Counted from the first letter of the stretch, positions 16,912 through 25,659 are shown. The stretch: DNA of 54,200 bases from CAZAPG01 sp964486935 (GCA_964486935.1 CAZAPG010000054.1:1-54200), one strand, 5' to 3'. Numbers and translations: made by a program. Notes: a model not told the origin generated them from the letters alone.

Positions 16912-16916
16912 ACCAC

Positions 16917-16950
16917 AAAAAAGCCACTCGCAAATGAGTGGCTTTTTTTT
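16917..16950. terminator. Bidirectional intrinsic terminator
   Basis: AAAAAA-GCCACTC, loop GCAAAT, GAGTGGC-TTTTTTTT. It serves the plus-strand peptidase gene and the convergent phosphohexomutase gene, whose stop is at 16966. Confidence 0.92.
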
Positions 16951-16965
16951 GACCCGCAAATCTGG

Positions 16966-18393
16966 CTACTGGGCCAACTTTCGGCCCGTTTCAATTATTG
17001 CCTCAATGGCTGCCTGGCTGCCGGCCTCGGCGTACACGCGCAGCACCGGCTCTGTGCCCGATGGCCTGATTAACAGCCAACTATCATCGGCCAGATGATA
17101 CTTGACCCCATCGTAATCATCAACTTTTATAACCGCTTCGCCGGCAATTTTTTGGGGCGTGTTTTCGACCAGCCGCCTGACCATCTCCTGTTTTGAAATG
17201 AGGCTCTTCAGCCGGATGTCATCGCGTTTATAAAAGGTGGGGCCAAACTCTTGCTGCAAGTTGGCAATCAGTTCGCTTAAGGGCGCGCCGGCATCGGCTA
17301 CAATTTCCATCAACAGCAAGCCCATCAAAATACCGTCCCCTTCGGGAATATGGCCTTTAATGCTAATGCCGCCCGACTCCTCACCGCCAAGTAAAATGTC
17401 TTCTTTAAGCATCAGTTGGGCAATAATATCAAACCCTACCGGGGTTTCGTGAATGGCAAGGCCATATTTTTTGGCCAGCCGGTTGAGCATGAGGGTACTG
17501 CTGATGGTTTTGGCAATGGCCCCGGTCAGCCCCCGGCGTTCTACCAGGTAGCGCACCGCCAGCGACATAATGGTATGGGCGTCAACATAGTTTCCCTGGT
17601 CATCTACTGCGCCAATGCGGTCGGCGTCGCCATCGGTGGCCAGGCCCAGGTGAGCATTTTCATTTTGCACAGTGGCGACCAGGGTTTTTAGATTTTTGGG
17701 GAGCGGTTCCGGGTGAATCCCCCCAAAACCGGGGTGCAGGTCGTCGTGCAACTCTTTTACTTTGGTGCGCGTTCTTGACAGAATTTCTCTAAAGACCCCC
17801 CGGCCCGCGCCATACATATAATCGGCAACCACCGTCAGCTCGCCGTTTGAGATAACATCCATGTTAATCAGGTTGGTGGTCAGGTGTTCGTAATAGGGCC
17901 AGGCCGGGTCGAACCGTTGAATCAGCCCTTGCTCTTCGGCCCGTTGATAATCCATAATATTGGCCCCAATACGCTCGTGAATGGCCGAAAGTTTGCGCTC
18001 AATGGCCTCGATTTGAAATTTTTGGGCCGCGCCGCCGTAGCCGGCCTTTACTTTAAAACCATTATAACGGGGCGGGTTGTGGCTGGCCGTAATCATAATG
18101 CCGCCAATGGCTTTTTTATGAACAATGTTGTAACTAATGGCCGGAGTGGGCGCATCGGCGCGGGCCAGGTAAGCGACTATTCCGTTAGCCGCCATAACTC
18201 TGGCGGCTTCGGCGGCAAAGCGGTCAGACAAAAAGCGGGTATCAAAGCCTATTACAATTTCGGGCGATTTGTCGAACGGATTGGCTTCGAGTAAATAATC
18301 GGCCATGGCCTGGCTAACCAGCCGCACATTTTCAAAGGTAAAGGTTTCGGCGATAACGGCGCGCCAGCCATCGGTTCCAAATTTTATGGCCAT
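16966..18393 (-). CDS. Phosphoglucomutase / phosphomannomutase family protein
   Basis: Interconverts hexose 1- and 6-phosphates in the cytoplasm. 475 aa, all four alpha-D-phosphohexomutase motifs present: phosphoserine loop GIMITASHNPPRYNGFK (S104), metal loop DGDADR (254-259), sugar-binding loop GGEESGG (E338, S340) and phosphate-binding RPSGTEPVLRVYAEA. ATG 18393 has AAAGGA 7 nt upstream. Whether glucose or mannose is preferred cannot be told. Its own promoter (18532-18560) lies in the 189-bp gap after the glycosyltransferase. With glycogen genes on both sides, a role making glucose 1-phosphate is likely. Confidence 0.93.
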   Translation of the reverse strand: MAIKFGTDGWRAVIAETFTFENVRLVSQAMADYLLEANPFDKSPEIVIGFDTRFLSDRFAAEAARVMAANGIVAYLARADAPTPAISYNIVHKKAIGGIMITASHNPPRYNGFKVKAGYGGAAQKFQIEAIERKLSAIHERIGANIMDYQRAEEQGLIQRFDPAWPYYEHLTTNLINMDVISNGELTVVADYMYGAGRGVFREILSRTRTKVKELHDDLHPGFGGIHPEPLPKNLKTLVATVQNENAHLGLATDGDADRIGAVDDQGNYVDAHTIMSLAVRYLVERRGLTGAIAKTISSTLMLNRLAKKYGLAIHETPVGFDIIAQLMLKEDILLGGEESGGISIKGHIPEGDGILMGLLLMEIVADAGAPLSELIANLQQEFGPTFYKRDDIRLKSLISKQEMVRRLVENTPQKIAGEAVIKVDDYDGVKYHLADDSWLLIRPSGTEPVLRVYAEAGSQAAIEAIIETGRKLAQ

Positions 18394-18531
18394 ATGGGTT
18401 TCCTTTGTAAGTAATTTTATTCTGGCGTCTTTAGGCTACGCAATAGATAGTATGAACCACGTTACGCGTTGCGTATGTTCATCCTTTGGGGACACTCCCC
18501 GGTTGGGTGTTGACCGGCAAGAGAGGAACTC

Positions 18532-18560
18532 ATTATTACCACAGCAGGTTTAATTGTCAA
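18532..18560 (-). promoter_or_regulatory. Candidate promoter of the phosphohexomutase gene
   Basis: On the minus strand TTGACA (18560-18555), 17-bp spacer, AATAAT (18537-18532). The leader of about 130 nt contains the inverted repeat ATGAAC/GTTCAT (18452-18457, 18477-18482) around a GTTACGCGTTGCGT core. Confidence 0.55.
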
Positions 18561-18582
18561 ACATGGACGCACGCGTGAGGAA

Positions 18583-19863
18583 TCAGGCAGAGGGTTGGTA
18601 GTTTTGCCAGCGGCGTTGCAGGTATGGCCGGGCTTCTTCAAACTCTACCGCCTGGGCGGCCACGGTTCCCTCGCGCCCGGCCGGAGCCAACCCGGCAATC
18701 TCTTGCTCAAAAGCGGCTAATCGCCCTTGAAACAAGGGGAAAAAAGCAGATACAACCTGAGCCGGGTCTACCAGACCTTTATTGAAGACCACGACAAAAT
18801 CATAAACAATCCGCGCCCACAAATCTGAAGGAAAATGAAAGCGGTCAGGCGGCAGGGCAGCCAGGGCTTCTATGTGAGCCAAATTATCGGGGGTCAGCAC
18901 CCGCTGCCACAAGGTACGGTACTCTATCCAGCCCAGCGCCAGTTCATCCAGTAACCCAACCGTATCGGCCATATTGGGTTCTGTGTAATCAATTGACTCG
19001 GCAAATTGAGTAAGGGTTGACAATGACCGAACGCCATTGACCCCTTGCCAGTAAGCCTGATATTTGTTAACCGAGCTAAACATAACGCTGAGAACATCCT
19101 CAAAACGGGCCAGGAACCCGGCATTAACTGCTTTTTGAGATGAGACTGTTTGAGGATTGCCGCATTCTTTAGCGCCAAGCGCGGTTTGGGCAATGCGCCA
19201 CTGCCCCACAGCACTGTATGTTACCAGCCAGGGGGGCAAACCGTAAGTGGCTGCGGCTGTGCCCCAAATATCCTCATCCAGCAGCGCCGTGGCCAATTGA
19301 GCGGACAGGGCAAAATCGGGCGCAGCCGGGCGGCGCACGCTTTGTCCCCACAAGGCCCTAAATAAAGGGTAAATTATTAAATCGCTCATTAGCCCATCCA
19401 GGGCATACCACTGGCGATAGCGGGGTATCACCAAATCGGCTCTATTTTCAAAAATCAATTGAGCCAGCCCCGCTATCCATTGAGGCGTAATAGTTTGGGT
19501 GTGGCTATCTAAAATGATAATGGCTTTGGCGTCCAGGGCCAGGGCCGCATCGAGCAGAGCCGCAACCGCGTTGCCGTGCCCCAATGCGCCCTCGTATCGC
19601 CCGCTGATAACGCAACTGTTATGGCCATTAGGCGAGGTTTGAGCCAAAACGGCCCGGCGGGTGGTAGCCCGTTGACCCGCATCGGCGTTAACCAGCACGG
19701 TGCGCAGGTGCGGGTAATGTTGGTGCGCGCCTTCAAGCGCCACCCGCGCCACCTGGGCCGCAACCTGCGGATTTTTATAGCTGGGCAAACCAATCACCAA
19801 ATCGGCTTCGCCGGCATTTTTTAGTTGTCGCTGCGCGCCGGGGCGCATAGTAGGATGATACAT
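18583..19863 (-). CDS. GT-A type glycosyltransferase (GpgS/mannosylglycerate synthase-like?)
   Basis: 426 aa with a GT-A fold start: DLVIGLPSYKNPQVAAQVARVALEG, then LVNADAGQ and a DxD-like site in AIIILDSHTQT (D119-S-H121). The first 130 residues recall glucosyl-3-phosphoglycerate and mannosylglycerate synthases, but the second half (VNKYQAYWQGV, DRFHFPSDLWARIVYDF) is helical and I cannot place it further. The gene follows glycerate 2-kinase by 37 bp on the same strand and precedes a phosphohexomutase. These neighbours would fit a glycerate-based compatible solute pathway, but this is inference. A GATAAT box ends 6 nt before the ATG with no ribosome binding site, so an additional leaderless start is possible. 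Confidence 0.72.
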   Translation of the reverse strand: MYHPTMRPGAQRQLKNAGEADLVIGLPSYKNPQVAAQVARVALEGAHQHYPHLRTVLVNADAGQRATTRRAVLAQTSPNGHNSCVISGRYEGALGHGNAVAALLDAALALDAKAIIILDSHTQTITPQWIAGLAQLIFENRADLVIPRYRQWYALDGLMSDLIIYPLFRALWGQSVRRPAAPDFALSAQLATALLDEDIWGTAAATYGLPPWLVTYSAVGQWRIAQTALGAKECGNPQTVSSQKAVNAGFLARFEDVLSVMFSSVNKYQAYWQGVNGVRSLSTLTQFAESIDYTEPNMADTVGLLDELALGWIEYRTLWQRVLTPDNLAHIEALAALPPDRFHFPSDLWARIVYDFVVVFNKGLVDPAQVVSAFFPLFQGRLAAFEQEIAGLAPAGREGTVAAQAVEFEEARPYLQRRWQNYQPSA

Positions 19864-19900
19864 CGGTCAATTATCAATTTTTCATTGTTAATTAAAAAAA

Positions 19901-21229
19901 TTACCAGGCTAAAATAATGGTCAAATCATTAACATTAGTGTTGGTAGGACCGGTTAGTATTAGCTCATTTAGCGGCGCAAAAAAGTTGTAAGCATCGTTG
20001 CGCTGCAAATAATCCTGGGCGTTCAGCCCCAGCGATTGGCCGCGGCTAACCGTGCTGCCATCGGCAAAAGCGCCAGCGGCATCGGTGGGGCCGTCGGTGC
20101 CATCGGTGCCAAGGCAAATAAGCCGGATGTTTGACCAGCCTTGCAGGGCAATGGCCGCGGCCAGGGCCATTTCTTGATTGCGCCCGCCCTTGCCGTTACC
20201 TTTTAGGGTTACGGTGGTTTCGCCGCCGGCAACCAGGCAGGCGGGGCGCGGCAGCGGCCCTTCATCTTTAGCCAGCCCTTTGGCCAGCCCGGCCATCACC
20301 CGGCCTACCTCGCGAGCTTCACCTTCGATGAAGGTGGTGAGCAGTTGGGCGTTAAAGCCGGCATTTTGGGCGCTTTTTACGGCTGCCTGGGCCGCAATGC
20401 GGTTGCTGCCCACAATGGCATTTGTTACCCGGCTGAAGATAGAATTACCAGCTTTGGGGGTATCTGGCAAATTTTCGTCTCGACCTGCCCGCAACCGCTC
20501 AATAACGGCTTTTGGCAGGGACTCTTGCAGCCGGAATTGTTCGATAATTGCCCAGGCATCGCTAAAGGTGGTCGGGTCGGGTACGGTGGGGCCAGAGGCA
20601 ATCACTTCCAGCGGGTCGCCCACCACATCGGATAGAATGAGCGCGTAAACGGTTGCCGGCGCGGCCATTTGGGCCAGGCCACCCCCTTTAACAGCCGACA
20701 GGTGCTTGCGGATGGTGTTAACCTGATTAATGGCGGCTCCGGCGGCCAGCAGAGCCTGGGTGGTGGCTTGCAGGTCTTCCAGGGTAAGCCCCTGGGCCGG
20801 GAGCGTGAGCAAGGCTGAACCGCCGCCGGAAATCAGGCAAAGCACGGTATCGTCCGGGCCGGTTTGTTTGAGCAAGGCGGCAATGGCCTGCGCCCCCAAC
20901 AGTCCGGCTTCATCGGGTACGGGGTGGCCGGCTTCGCTAATTTTAATCGGGCCGGCGGCGGGCGCAGGCCCGGTATGGCCATATTTAACAATGACATGTC
21001 CATTGGCAATTTTGTTGCCAAAAATATCCAGTGCGGCGGCGGCCATGGGCGTGCCGGCTTTGCCGGCGCCCACCACAAAAACTTTGCCGGATGTCGAGTT
21101 GATTTTTTCGACAAGGTCGGGGTGGGCGTCAAAATAGTTTTGAACGGCGGCGGCGGGGTCAACCGCTTTGAGCGCGTCTTTAATAAGTTGCCAGGCTAAT
21201 TGGTTTGGGTTGAAGTTTTGAGTCATCAT
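19901..21229 (-). CDS. Glycerate 2-kinase (MOFRL / GckA family)
   Basis: Phosphorylates D-glycerate to 2-phosphoglycerate. 442 aa, family-typical. The N-terminal domain has GKVFVVGAGKAGTPMAAAAL, SEAGHPVPDEAG and LCLISGGGSALLTLP; the C-terminal MOFRL domain has CLVAGGETTVTLKGNGKGGRNQEMAL, LGTDGTDGPTDAAGAF and GPTNTNVNDLTI. The start overlaps the stop of the upstream solute-binding gene (ATGA, 21229-21226), so the two are translationally coupled. Its position next to a sugar-type binding protein and a GT-A glycosyltransferase suggests use of imported or recycled glycerate. Confidence 0.92.
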   Translation of the reverse strand: MMTQNFNPNQLAWQLIKDALKAVDPAAAVQNYFDAHPDLVEKINSTSGKVFVVGAGKAGTPMAAAALDIFGNKIANGHVIVKYGHTGPAPAAGPIKISEAGHPVPDEAGLLGAQAIAALLKQTGPDDTVLCLISGGGSALLTLPAQGLTLEDLQATTQALLAAGAAINQVNTIRKHLSAVKGGGLAQMAAPATVYALILSDVVGDPLEVIASGPTVPDPTTFSDAWAIIEQFRLQESLPKAVIERLRAGRDENLPDTPKAGNSIFSRVTNAIVGSNRIAAQAAVKSAQNAGFNAQLLTTFIEGEAREVGRVMAGLAKGLAKDEGPLPRPACLVAGGETTVTLKGNGKGGRNQEMALAAAIALQGWSNIRLICLGTDGTDGPTDAAGAFADGSTVSRGQSLGLNAQDYLQRNDAYNFFAPLNELILTGPTNTNVNDLTIILAW

Positions 21230-22584
21230 TGAGTCAGGGCATCAATAGCGGTTATGGTTGCTTCTTCTGGGGTGGCTTCGCCACGAATTACCTGTTCTAC
21301 GGCTTGTTGAAGAATGCGGCCAATGCGGTCGTACTCTAAAAAGCGGGGTTCGGGGCGGGCGGTGTTGAGTTGTTCGGTGAGAAATTGCCAGTAGGGGTCA
21401 TCGCCGGCAAGCTGGCGGTAGGCGCTGTCTCTAACCGGGATGGAATTGTTCATTTGGTTCCAGGTGGCGTTGCGTGTGGTAGAGAGAAAGAATTCCATCA
21501 GGCGCAGAGCGGATTTTTGGCGCGCGATATCATCGGTAACTAAAACCAGAACCCAACCGTGGGTAACGCCAAGGGGGGTATCGGTAATATTTTGCATGGG
21601 CAGGGGGCCATAAGCGCTGCTGGTAAGCAGGTCGCGGTCGGTTAAATATTGCCTGACGCTAATTTGAGCCACGCTGGCCTGGCCTTCAAGGTAAATAGGC
21701 CACAACTCTTCGGTGGTAGAGGCTTCCAGAATGGAGGGGTCGATAATATTATTTTCCAGGGCCTGTTGATAAAAGCGCAGCACATCTTGCAAAACGCGGT
21801 CGTCAATTTTGGGCGCGCCCTGGTCATCCAGCAAGTCGCCGCCGGCCGAGAAGTATTGCGACAGGGTGGCATCGTTAACCAGGCCGTTAACCCCTTTGGC
21901 CGGAAAAACAAATTTTCTGTCCTGGCTCAACACATCGGTCCATGTAACCATAGTGCTGGTAAAGGTAAGGGTATTGTATACTGTGTGTTGCATGTCTATG
22001 CCCAGCGGCACGCCAATTAAAACATCGTTAACGGTACCCATGCGGCGGGCGGCAGGCAGCAAATCTTGCACAATAGAGCGGTCAAGCTTACCATCGAGCC
22101 GCTGGACCAGCCCGCCGTTCAGGGCCTGGGTCAGGTCGGTGGCGTTCATAATGGCTACGTCGGGCAGCACCGAGGGCGCAACCTCTTTGGATGTCCGTAA
22201 AAAATCTATCACGCCGCCTTTGCCGCTGGCTTTTTTGATAAATACTTCTACTTTAACGTCCGGGTTAGTGCGTTCAAAGGCGCGGATGCCGTTTCTAAAA
22301 AATTCGCCCAGATCACCCGGTGCCAAAGACGAGACAGGTTCAACCGTCCAAAAGGTAAGGGTAATGGGCGTATCGGCTTGAACGGTTGGCGTTGGCGTAA
22401 TTTGCAAGGTTGGCGTTCTGGTAACGCGGGAGGTAGGCGTAGCTATTGCGGTTGGCGCGTTTTGATTGCCGCTTACAGCGGAGGTGGTAGTTTGACACCC
22501 CGCGCCGGCCACCAGGCTTAGAATCAGCATAACCATTAGGGTGATAATTGTCCGGTTAGTTGTGTCGAGCAAAAGTAAGATCAT
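21226..22584 (-). CDS. Extracellular solute-binding lipoprotein, family 1 (sugar ABC type)
   Basis: 452 aa from ATG 22584 (GAGGA 4 nt upstream). The open frame runs further up to 22731, but that would cross the divergent promoters and the apt start. It has a signal peptide with Cys in LVAGAGC, a Thr/Pro-rich linker (about 38-75), and the family 1 binding domain: ITLTFWTVEP, FERTNPDVKVEVFIKKASG, VLPDVAIMNATDL, VPLGIDMQHTVYN and the C-terminal GRILQQAVEQVIRGEATPEEA tail. No permease genes are adjacent, so it is an orphan or uses distant partners. Coupled to glycerate kinase by a 4-bp overlap. Confidence 0.88.
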   Translation of the reverse strand: MILLLLDTTNRTIITLMVMLILSLVAGAGCQTTTSAVSGNQNAPTAIATPTSRVTRTPTLQITPTPTVQADTPITLTFWTVEPVSSLAPGDLGEFFRNGIRAFERTNPDVKVEVFIKKASGKGGVIDFLRTSKEVAPSVLPDVAIMNATDLTQALNGGLVQRLDGKLDRSIVQDLLPAARRMGTVNDVLIGVPLGIDMQHTVYNTLTFTSTMVTWTDVLSQDRKFVFPAKGVNGLVNDATLSQYFSAGGDLLDDQGAPKIDDRVLQDVLRFYQQALENNIIDPSILEASTTEELWPIYLEGQASVAQISVRQYLTDRDLLTSSAYGPLPMQNITDTPLGVTHGWVLVLVTDDIARQKSALRLMEFFLSTTRNATWNQMNNSIPVRDSAYRQLAGDDPYWQFLTEQLNTARPEPRFLEYDRIGRILQQAVEQVIRGEATPEEATITAIDALTQ

Positions 22585-22620
22585 CGCGTCCTCGTTGAAT
22601 TGGATACAGCAGCGAGAGAT

Positions 22621-22648
22621 ATTATACCATAGAGCAGGTACTTGCCCA
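22621..22648 (-). promoter_or_regulatory. Promoter of the solute-binding / glycerate kinase unit
   Basis: On the minus strand TGGGCA (22648-22643), 16-bp spacer, TATAAT (22626-22621) preceded by TGG, an extended -10. It overlaps the -35 of the divergent apt promoter, so the two should interfere. Confidence 0.55.
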
Positions 22649-22670
22649 TTCAAAGGGGTTCTGCTAGAAT
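22642..22670 (+). promoter_or_regulatory. Promoter of apt
   Basis: TTGCCC (22642-22647), 17-bp spacer, TAGAAT (22665-22670). The ribosome binding site AGGGGAG (22697-22703) is 8 nt before the ATG at 22712. Confidence 0.6.
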
Positions 22671-22711
22671 GAGGCCCGTTTTTCCAGTTTGCGTCCAGGG
22701 GAGAAAATTTT

Positions 22712-23230
22712 ATGGATTTAGCCAGCACCATCCGAAGTGTGCCGGATTTTCCGGTAGAGGGTATTTTATTTTATGATATTACGACCATGCTCAAGAATCC
22801 GGCGGCGTTAAAAGCCAGCGTTGACCAGCTTGTCCAGCGATACCAAAATGAGGATATTGATTTGATTGTTGGCATGGAGTCGCGGGGCTTTATATTTGGG
22901 GTGCCGCTTTCTTACCAGTTAAATGCGGGGTTTGTGCCCATTCGCAAACCCGGCAAGCTGCCGGCAGAAACCATTTCCGAAAGCTACAGCCTGGAATATG
23001 GCACAAATACGCTGGAGATTCACGTAGATGCTATTGCCAAAGGGCAAAAAGTTTTAGTGGTTGACGACCTGTTAGCCACCGGCGGCACAGCCCGGGCTGC
23101 CTGTAATCTGGTAGAACGGCTGGGCGGCAAGGTGAGGGGCCTGGCTTTTGTAATTGAATTAACCTTTTTGAATGGGCGCGACAAGCTGCAAAACTACGAT
23201 GTTTTCTCGCTGCTCAAATATGACGAGTAG
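22712..23230 (+). CDS. apt: Adenine phosphoribosyltransferase
   Basis: Purine salvage: adenine plus PRPP gives AMP. 172 aa, normal length. Family signatures include IRSVPDFPVEGILFYDITT, VGMESRGFIFGVPLS, FVPIRKPGKLP, the ESYSLEYG segment and the PRPP loop VLVVDDLLATGGTA. Single gene bounded by its own promoter and a terminator shared with glgB. Confidence 0.97.
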   Translation: MDLASTIRSVPDFPVEGILFYDITTMLKNPAALKASVDQLVQRYQNEDIDLIVGMESRGFIFGVPLSYQLNAGFVPIRKPGKLPAETISESYSLEYGTNTLEIHVDAIAKGQKVLVVDDLLATGGTARAACNLVERLGGKVRGLAFVIELTFLNGRDKLQNYDVFSLLKYDE

Positions 23231-23251
23231 GCCCCAAATTAATTGAGGCAT

Positions 23252-23280
23252 AAAAAAGCCCCCGTTTTTGGGGGCTTATT
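23252..23280. terminator. Bidirectional terminator between apt and glgB
   Basis: AAAAAAGCCCCC, short T-rich loop, GGGGGCTTATTTTATT. It sits directly against the glgB stop codon (23281-23283). Confidence 0.85.
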
Positions 23281-25209
23281 TTATTTGGGCGATAGTTTGA
23301 GCATAATAGTTGCCAGGGGCGGCAGAGTTAACAAAAGCGACTGGCTGAAGCCGTGAAAGGGGATATCCTGAGTTTGCGCGCCGCCGGAGTTGCCAACATT
23401 GCTGCCCCAGTAGTAGGCCGAATCGCTGTTGAGAATTTCGCGGTAATAGCCGGGGCTGGGCACTCCAATACGGTAATTGTAGCGCACTACCGGGGTAAAA
23501 CTGCTAACCACCACCACAAAATCATCGCTTGATTTGGCCTTACGCACAAAAGAGAAAACGCTGTTATCACTGTCGTTGGCGTCGATCCAGGCAAAACCGG
23601 TCCAGTCAAAATCAACTTCGTGCAGGGCCAGTTCTTGTTTGTAAAGCTTGTTTAAATCTTTAAGAAAGCGTTGCACGCCCTGGTGATTGGGGGCCTTCAG
23701 GGCGTCCCATTCTAAACTGGCGGCAAAATTCCACTCTTGCCACTGGGCAAATTCGCTGCCCATAAATAGCAGTTTCTTGCCGGGGTGTCCCCACATAAAG
23801 CCGTAGTAAGCCCGCAGGTTGGCAAATTTTTGCCATTCATCGCCCGACATTTTGTTAATGAGCGACCCTTTGCCATGCACCACTTCATCGTGCGAGAGGG
23901 GTAAAATAAAGTTCTCGTTAAAGGCGTAGAGCAGGCTAAAGGTCATATCGTTTTGATGATACCGGCGATGCACCGGGTCTTTAGCCATATAATTGAGCGT
24001 GTCGTGCATCCAGCCCATGTTCCATTTGAGGCTAAAGCCCAAACCGCCCATATAAGTGGGCCGAGAAACCATGGGCCAGGCGGTTGACTCTTCGGCCACG
24101 GTAAGCGCGCCGGGGAAGATGCCGTGTACGGATTCGTTCATTTTGCGTATAAAGCTGATGGCCCCTAAATTTTCTCGCCCGCCATATTGGTTGGGCACCC
24201 AGGCGCCTTCCTCGCGTGAGTAGTCCAAATACAGCATTGAGGCGACGGCATCAACGCGCAGGCCGTCGAAATGGTATTTGTCGAGCCAAAAGATGGCGTT
24301 AGAAAGCAAAAAAGATCGAACCTCGTTGCGGTCGTAGTTAAAAATCATTGTCCCCCAATCCTGGTGCTCGCCCTGGCGGGGGTCGGCGTGGGCATACAGG
24401 TGGGTGCCGTCAAAGTAGCTGAGGCCCGCCCCATCTTTGGGAAAGTGGGCCGGCACCCAATCTAAAATAACGCCAATGTTGTTTTGGTGGCACTGGTCGA
24501 TAAAATACATTAAATCCTGGGGGGTTCCAAAACGGCTGGTGGGGGCGTAAAAGCCCAGCACCTGATACCCCCACGAGGCGTCGAGCGGGTGTTCGGCAAT
24601 GGGCATTAGCTCGATATGGGTAAAGCCCATTTCCACCACGTAGGGGATTAGCTCATGGGCCAGTTCTCGATAGGTGAGGTAACGAGCGCCCCATTTTTCA
24701 TCGGGCACTCTACGCCAGGAGCCTGGGTGAACCTCGTAAATAGAGATAGGGCGGTCAAACGATTGTTTTTTAGGGCGCTGCGTAATCCATTCTTCATCGC
24801 TCCAGAGGTAGGTGTTGAGGTTTATCACCACCGAGGCGGTTTTGGGGCGCTGCTCCATGGCAAAACCGTAGGGGTCGGCTTTGTCAAAATATTCGCCGTT
24901 TGGAGCTACAAGATGGTATTTATAAACGGTGTACTCTTTCAGGCCGGGCACAAATAGCGTCCAGATACCGCTGCTGCTGGATTGCATGGGGTGGCTGCCG
25001 GTGCGCCAGTCATTAAAATCACCAATAACAAAGACCTGCCGGGCATTAGGCGCCCACACTGCAAAATGAACTCCCGCCTGGCCATTTTGTTCAATGAGGT
25101 GCGCCCCCAATTTTTCGTAGGCATGTTCATGGGTGCCCTCGCCAAAAAGATATCTATCGTAGTCTGTTATAAATTCTTCTGTTGCCGCTTGTGTTTTTTT
25201 TCTGACCAT
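23281..25209 (-). CDS. glgB: 1,4-alpha-glucan branching enzyme
   Basis: Makes alpha-1,6 branches in glycogen (GH13). 642 aa. CBM48 covers about residues 28-125 (GVHFAVWAPNARQVFVIGDFNDW). The catalytic barrel has FTHIELMPIAEHPLDASWGYQ and VILDWVPAHFP, the nucleophile in FDGLRVDAVASML (D320), the acid/base in TVAEEST (E373) and the stabiliser in PLSHDEVVHGKGS (D441), all conserved. It lacks the long N1 domain of E. coli GlgB, as many bacterial enzymes do. ATG 25209 lies behind AAAGGGA. It pairs functionally with the glycogen synthase at 9278. Confidence 0.96.
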   Translation of the reverse strand: MVRKKTQAATEEFITDYDRYLFGEGTHEHAYEKLGAHLIEQNGQAGVHFAVWAPNARQVFVIGDFNDWRTGSHPMQSSSSGIWTLFVPGLKEYTVYKYHLVAPNGEYFDKADPYGFAMEQRPKTASVVINLNTYLWSDEEWITQRPKKQSFDRPISIYEVHPGSWRRVPDEKWGARYLTYRELAHELIPYVVEMGFTHIELMPIAEHPLDASWGYQVLGFYAPTSRFGTPQDLMYFIDQCHQNNIGVILDWVPAHFPKDGAGLSYFDGTHLYAHADPRQGEHQDWGTMIFNYDRNEVRSFLLSNAIFWLDKYHFDGLRVDAVASMLYLDYSREEGAWVPNQYGGRENLGAISFIRKMNESVHGIFPGALTVAEESTAWPMVSRPTYMGGLGFSLKWNMGWMHDTLNYMAKDPVHRRYHQNDMTFSLLYAFNENFILPLSHDEVVHGKGSLINKMSGDEWQKFANLRAYYGFMWGHPGKKLLFMGSEFAQWQEWNFAASLEWDALKAPNHQGVQRFLKDLNKLYKQELALHEVDFDWTGFAWIDANDSDNSVFSFVRKAKSSDDFVVVVSSFTPVVRYNYRIGVPSPGYYREILNSDSAYYWGSNVGNSGGAQTQDIPFHGFSQSLLLTLPPLATIMLKLSPK

Positions 25210-25308
25210 ACTTTCCCTTTGTTTCTGCTAGCCTCTGTTTGTAAATGGCTTGAACACGCTGATAATCTTGAGCGCGACCGCACAATGCGCTCACCTTATC
25301 CGACGCCC

Positions 25309-25374
25309 TTGACAAATCCGCCAATATACTATATATTGTGTTATAATGGGAGAGTAACCCCAATATATAGTAGT
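25309..25374 (+). promoter_or_regulatory. Promoter flanked by two NrdR-like boxes
   Basis: TTGACA (25309-25314), 17-bp spacer, TATATT (25332-25337). The -10 lies inside ATACTATATATTGTGT (25326-25341), which matches the NrdR box consensus acaCwAtATaTwGtgt at 15 of 16 positions. A second box with the perfect core CAATATATAG (25361-25370) is centred 32 bp away, about three helical turns, as known NrdR box pairs are. No ribonucleotide reductase gene follows. The only frame close behind is a 27-codon one at 25387-25470 with no ribosome binding site. Confidence 0.6.
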
Positions 25375-25500
25375 CAGCTCACTTCAATGAAAAATAGCCG
25401 GTTAGTCAATGGGGCAAAAAATATTCAAGGTTATATTAACACAATCATTAGATCGGGGCAATTTGATTAAAAACCAGCCGGCCAATATCGGGCAACTTAT

Positions 25501-25528
25501 TTGCATTAAGCGACAAATTGCATATAAT
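25501..25528 (+). promoter_or_regulatory. Candidate promoter of the 206-aa membrane protein
   Basis: TTGCAT (25501-25506), 16-bp spacer, TATAAT (25523-25528). The following leader (about 25535-25659) holds GGCGTAGGCG...CGTAGGCC...GCCTAG text that can pair locally. Apart from this, the NrdR-like promoter and the 27-codon frame, the 450-bp gap 25210-25659 holds nothing I can identify. Confidence 0.5.
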
Positions 25529-25659
25529 CCGTCAGGCTATGGCGTAGGCGTTCCGTAGGCCAAATCGCCTAGTGAAAGTTGCCAAAATGTAGGCTATTAT
25601 GCTATTATAAGTTTGTTAACAATCTCCTGGGAACAAATTCTATCAAGAAGGAGTGCGAG

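Noticed and set aside
18924..19365. Overlapping frames inside the glycosyltransferase gene
   Set aside because: Shadow frames with no ribosome binding site or motif, inside a gene with clear codon bias.
22585..22731. Upstream extension of the family 1 solute-binding protein
   Set aside because: It crosses both divergent promoters and the apt start; the signal peptide begins properly at ATG 22584.
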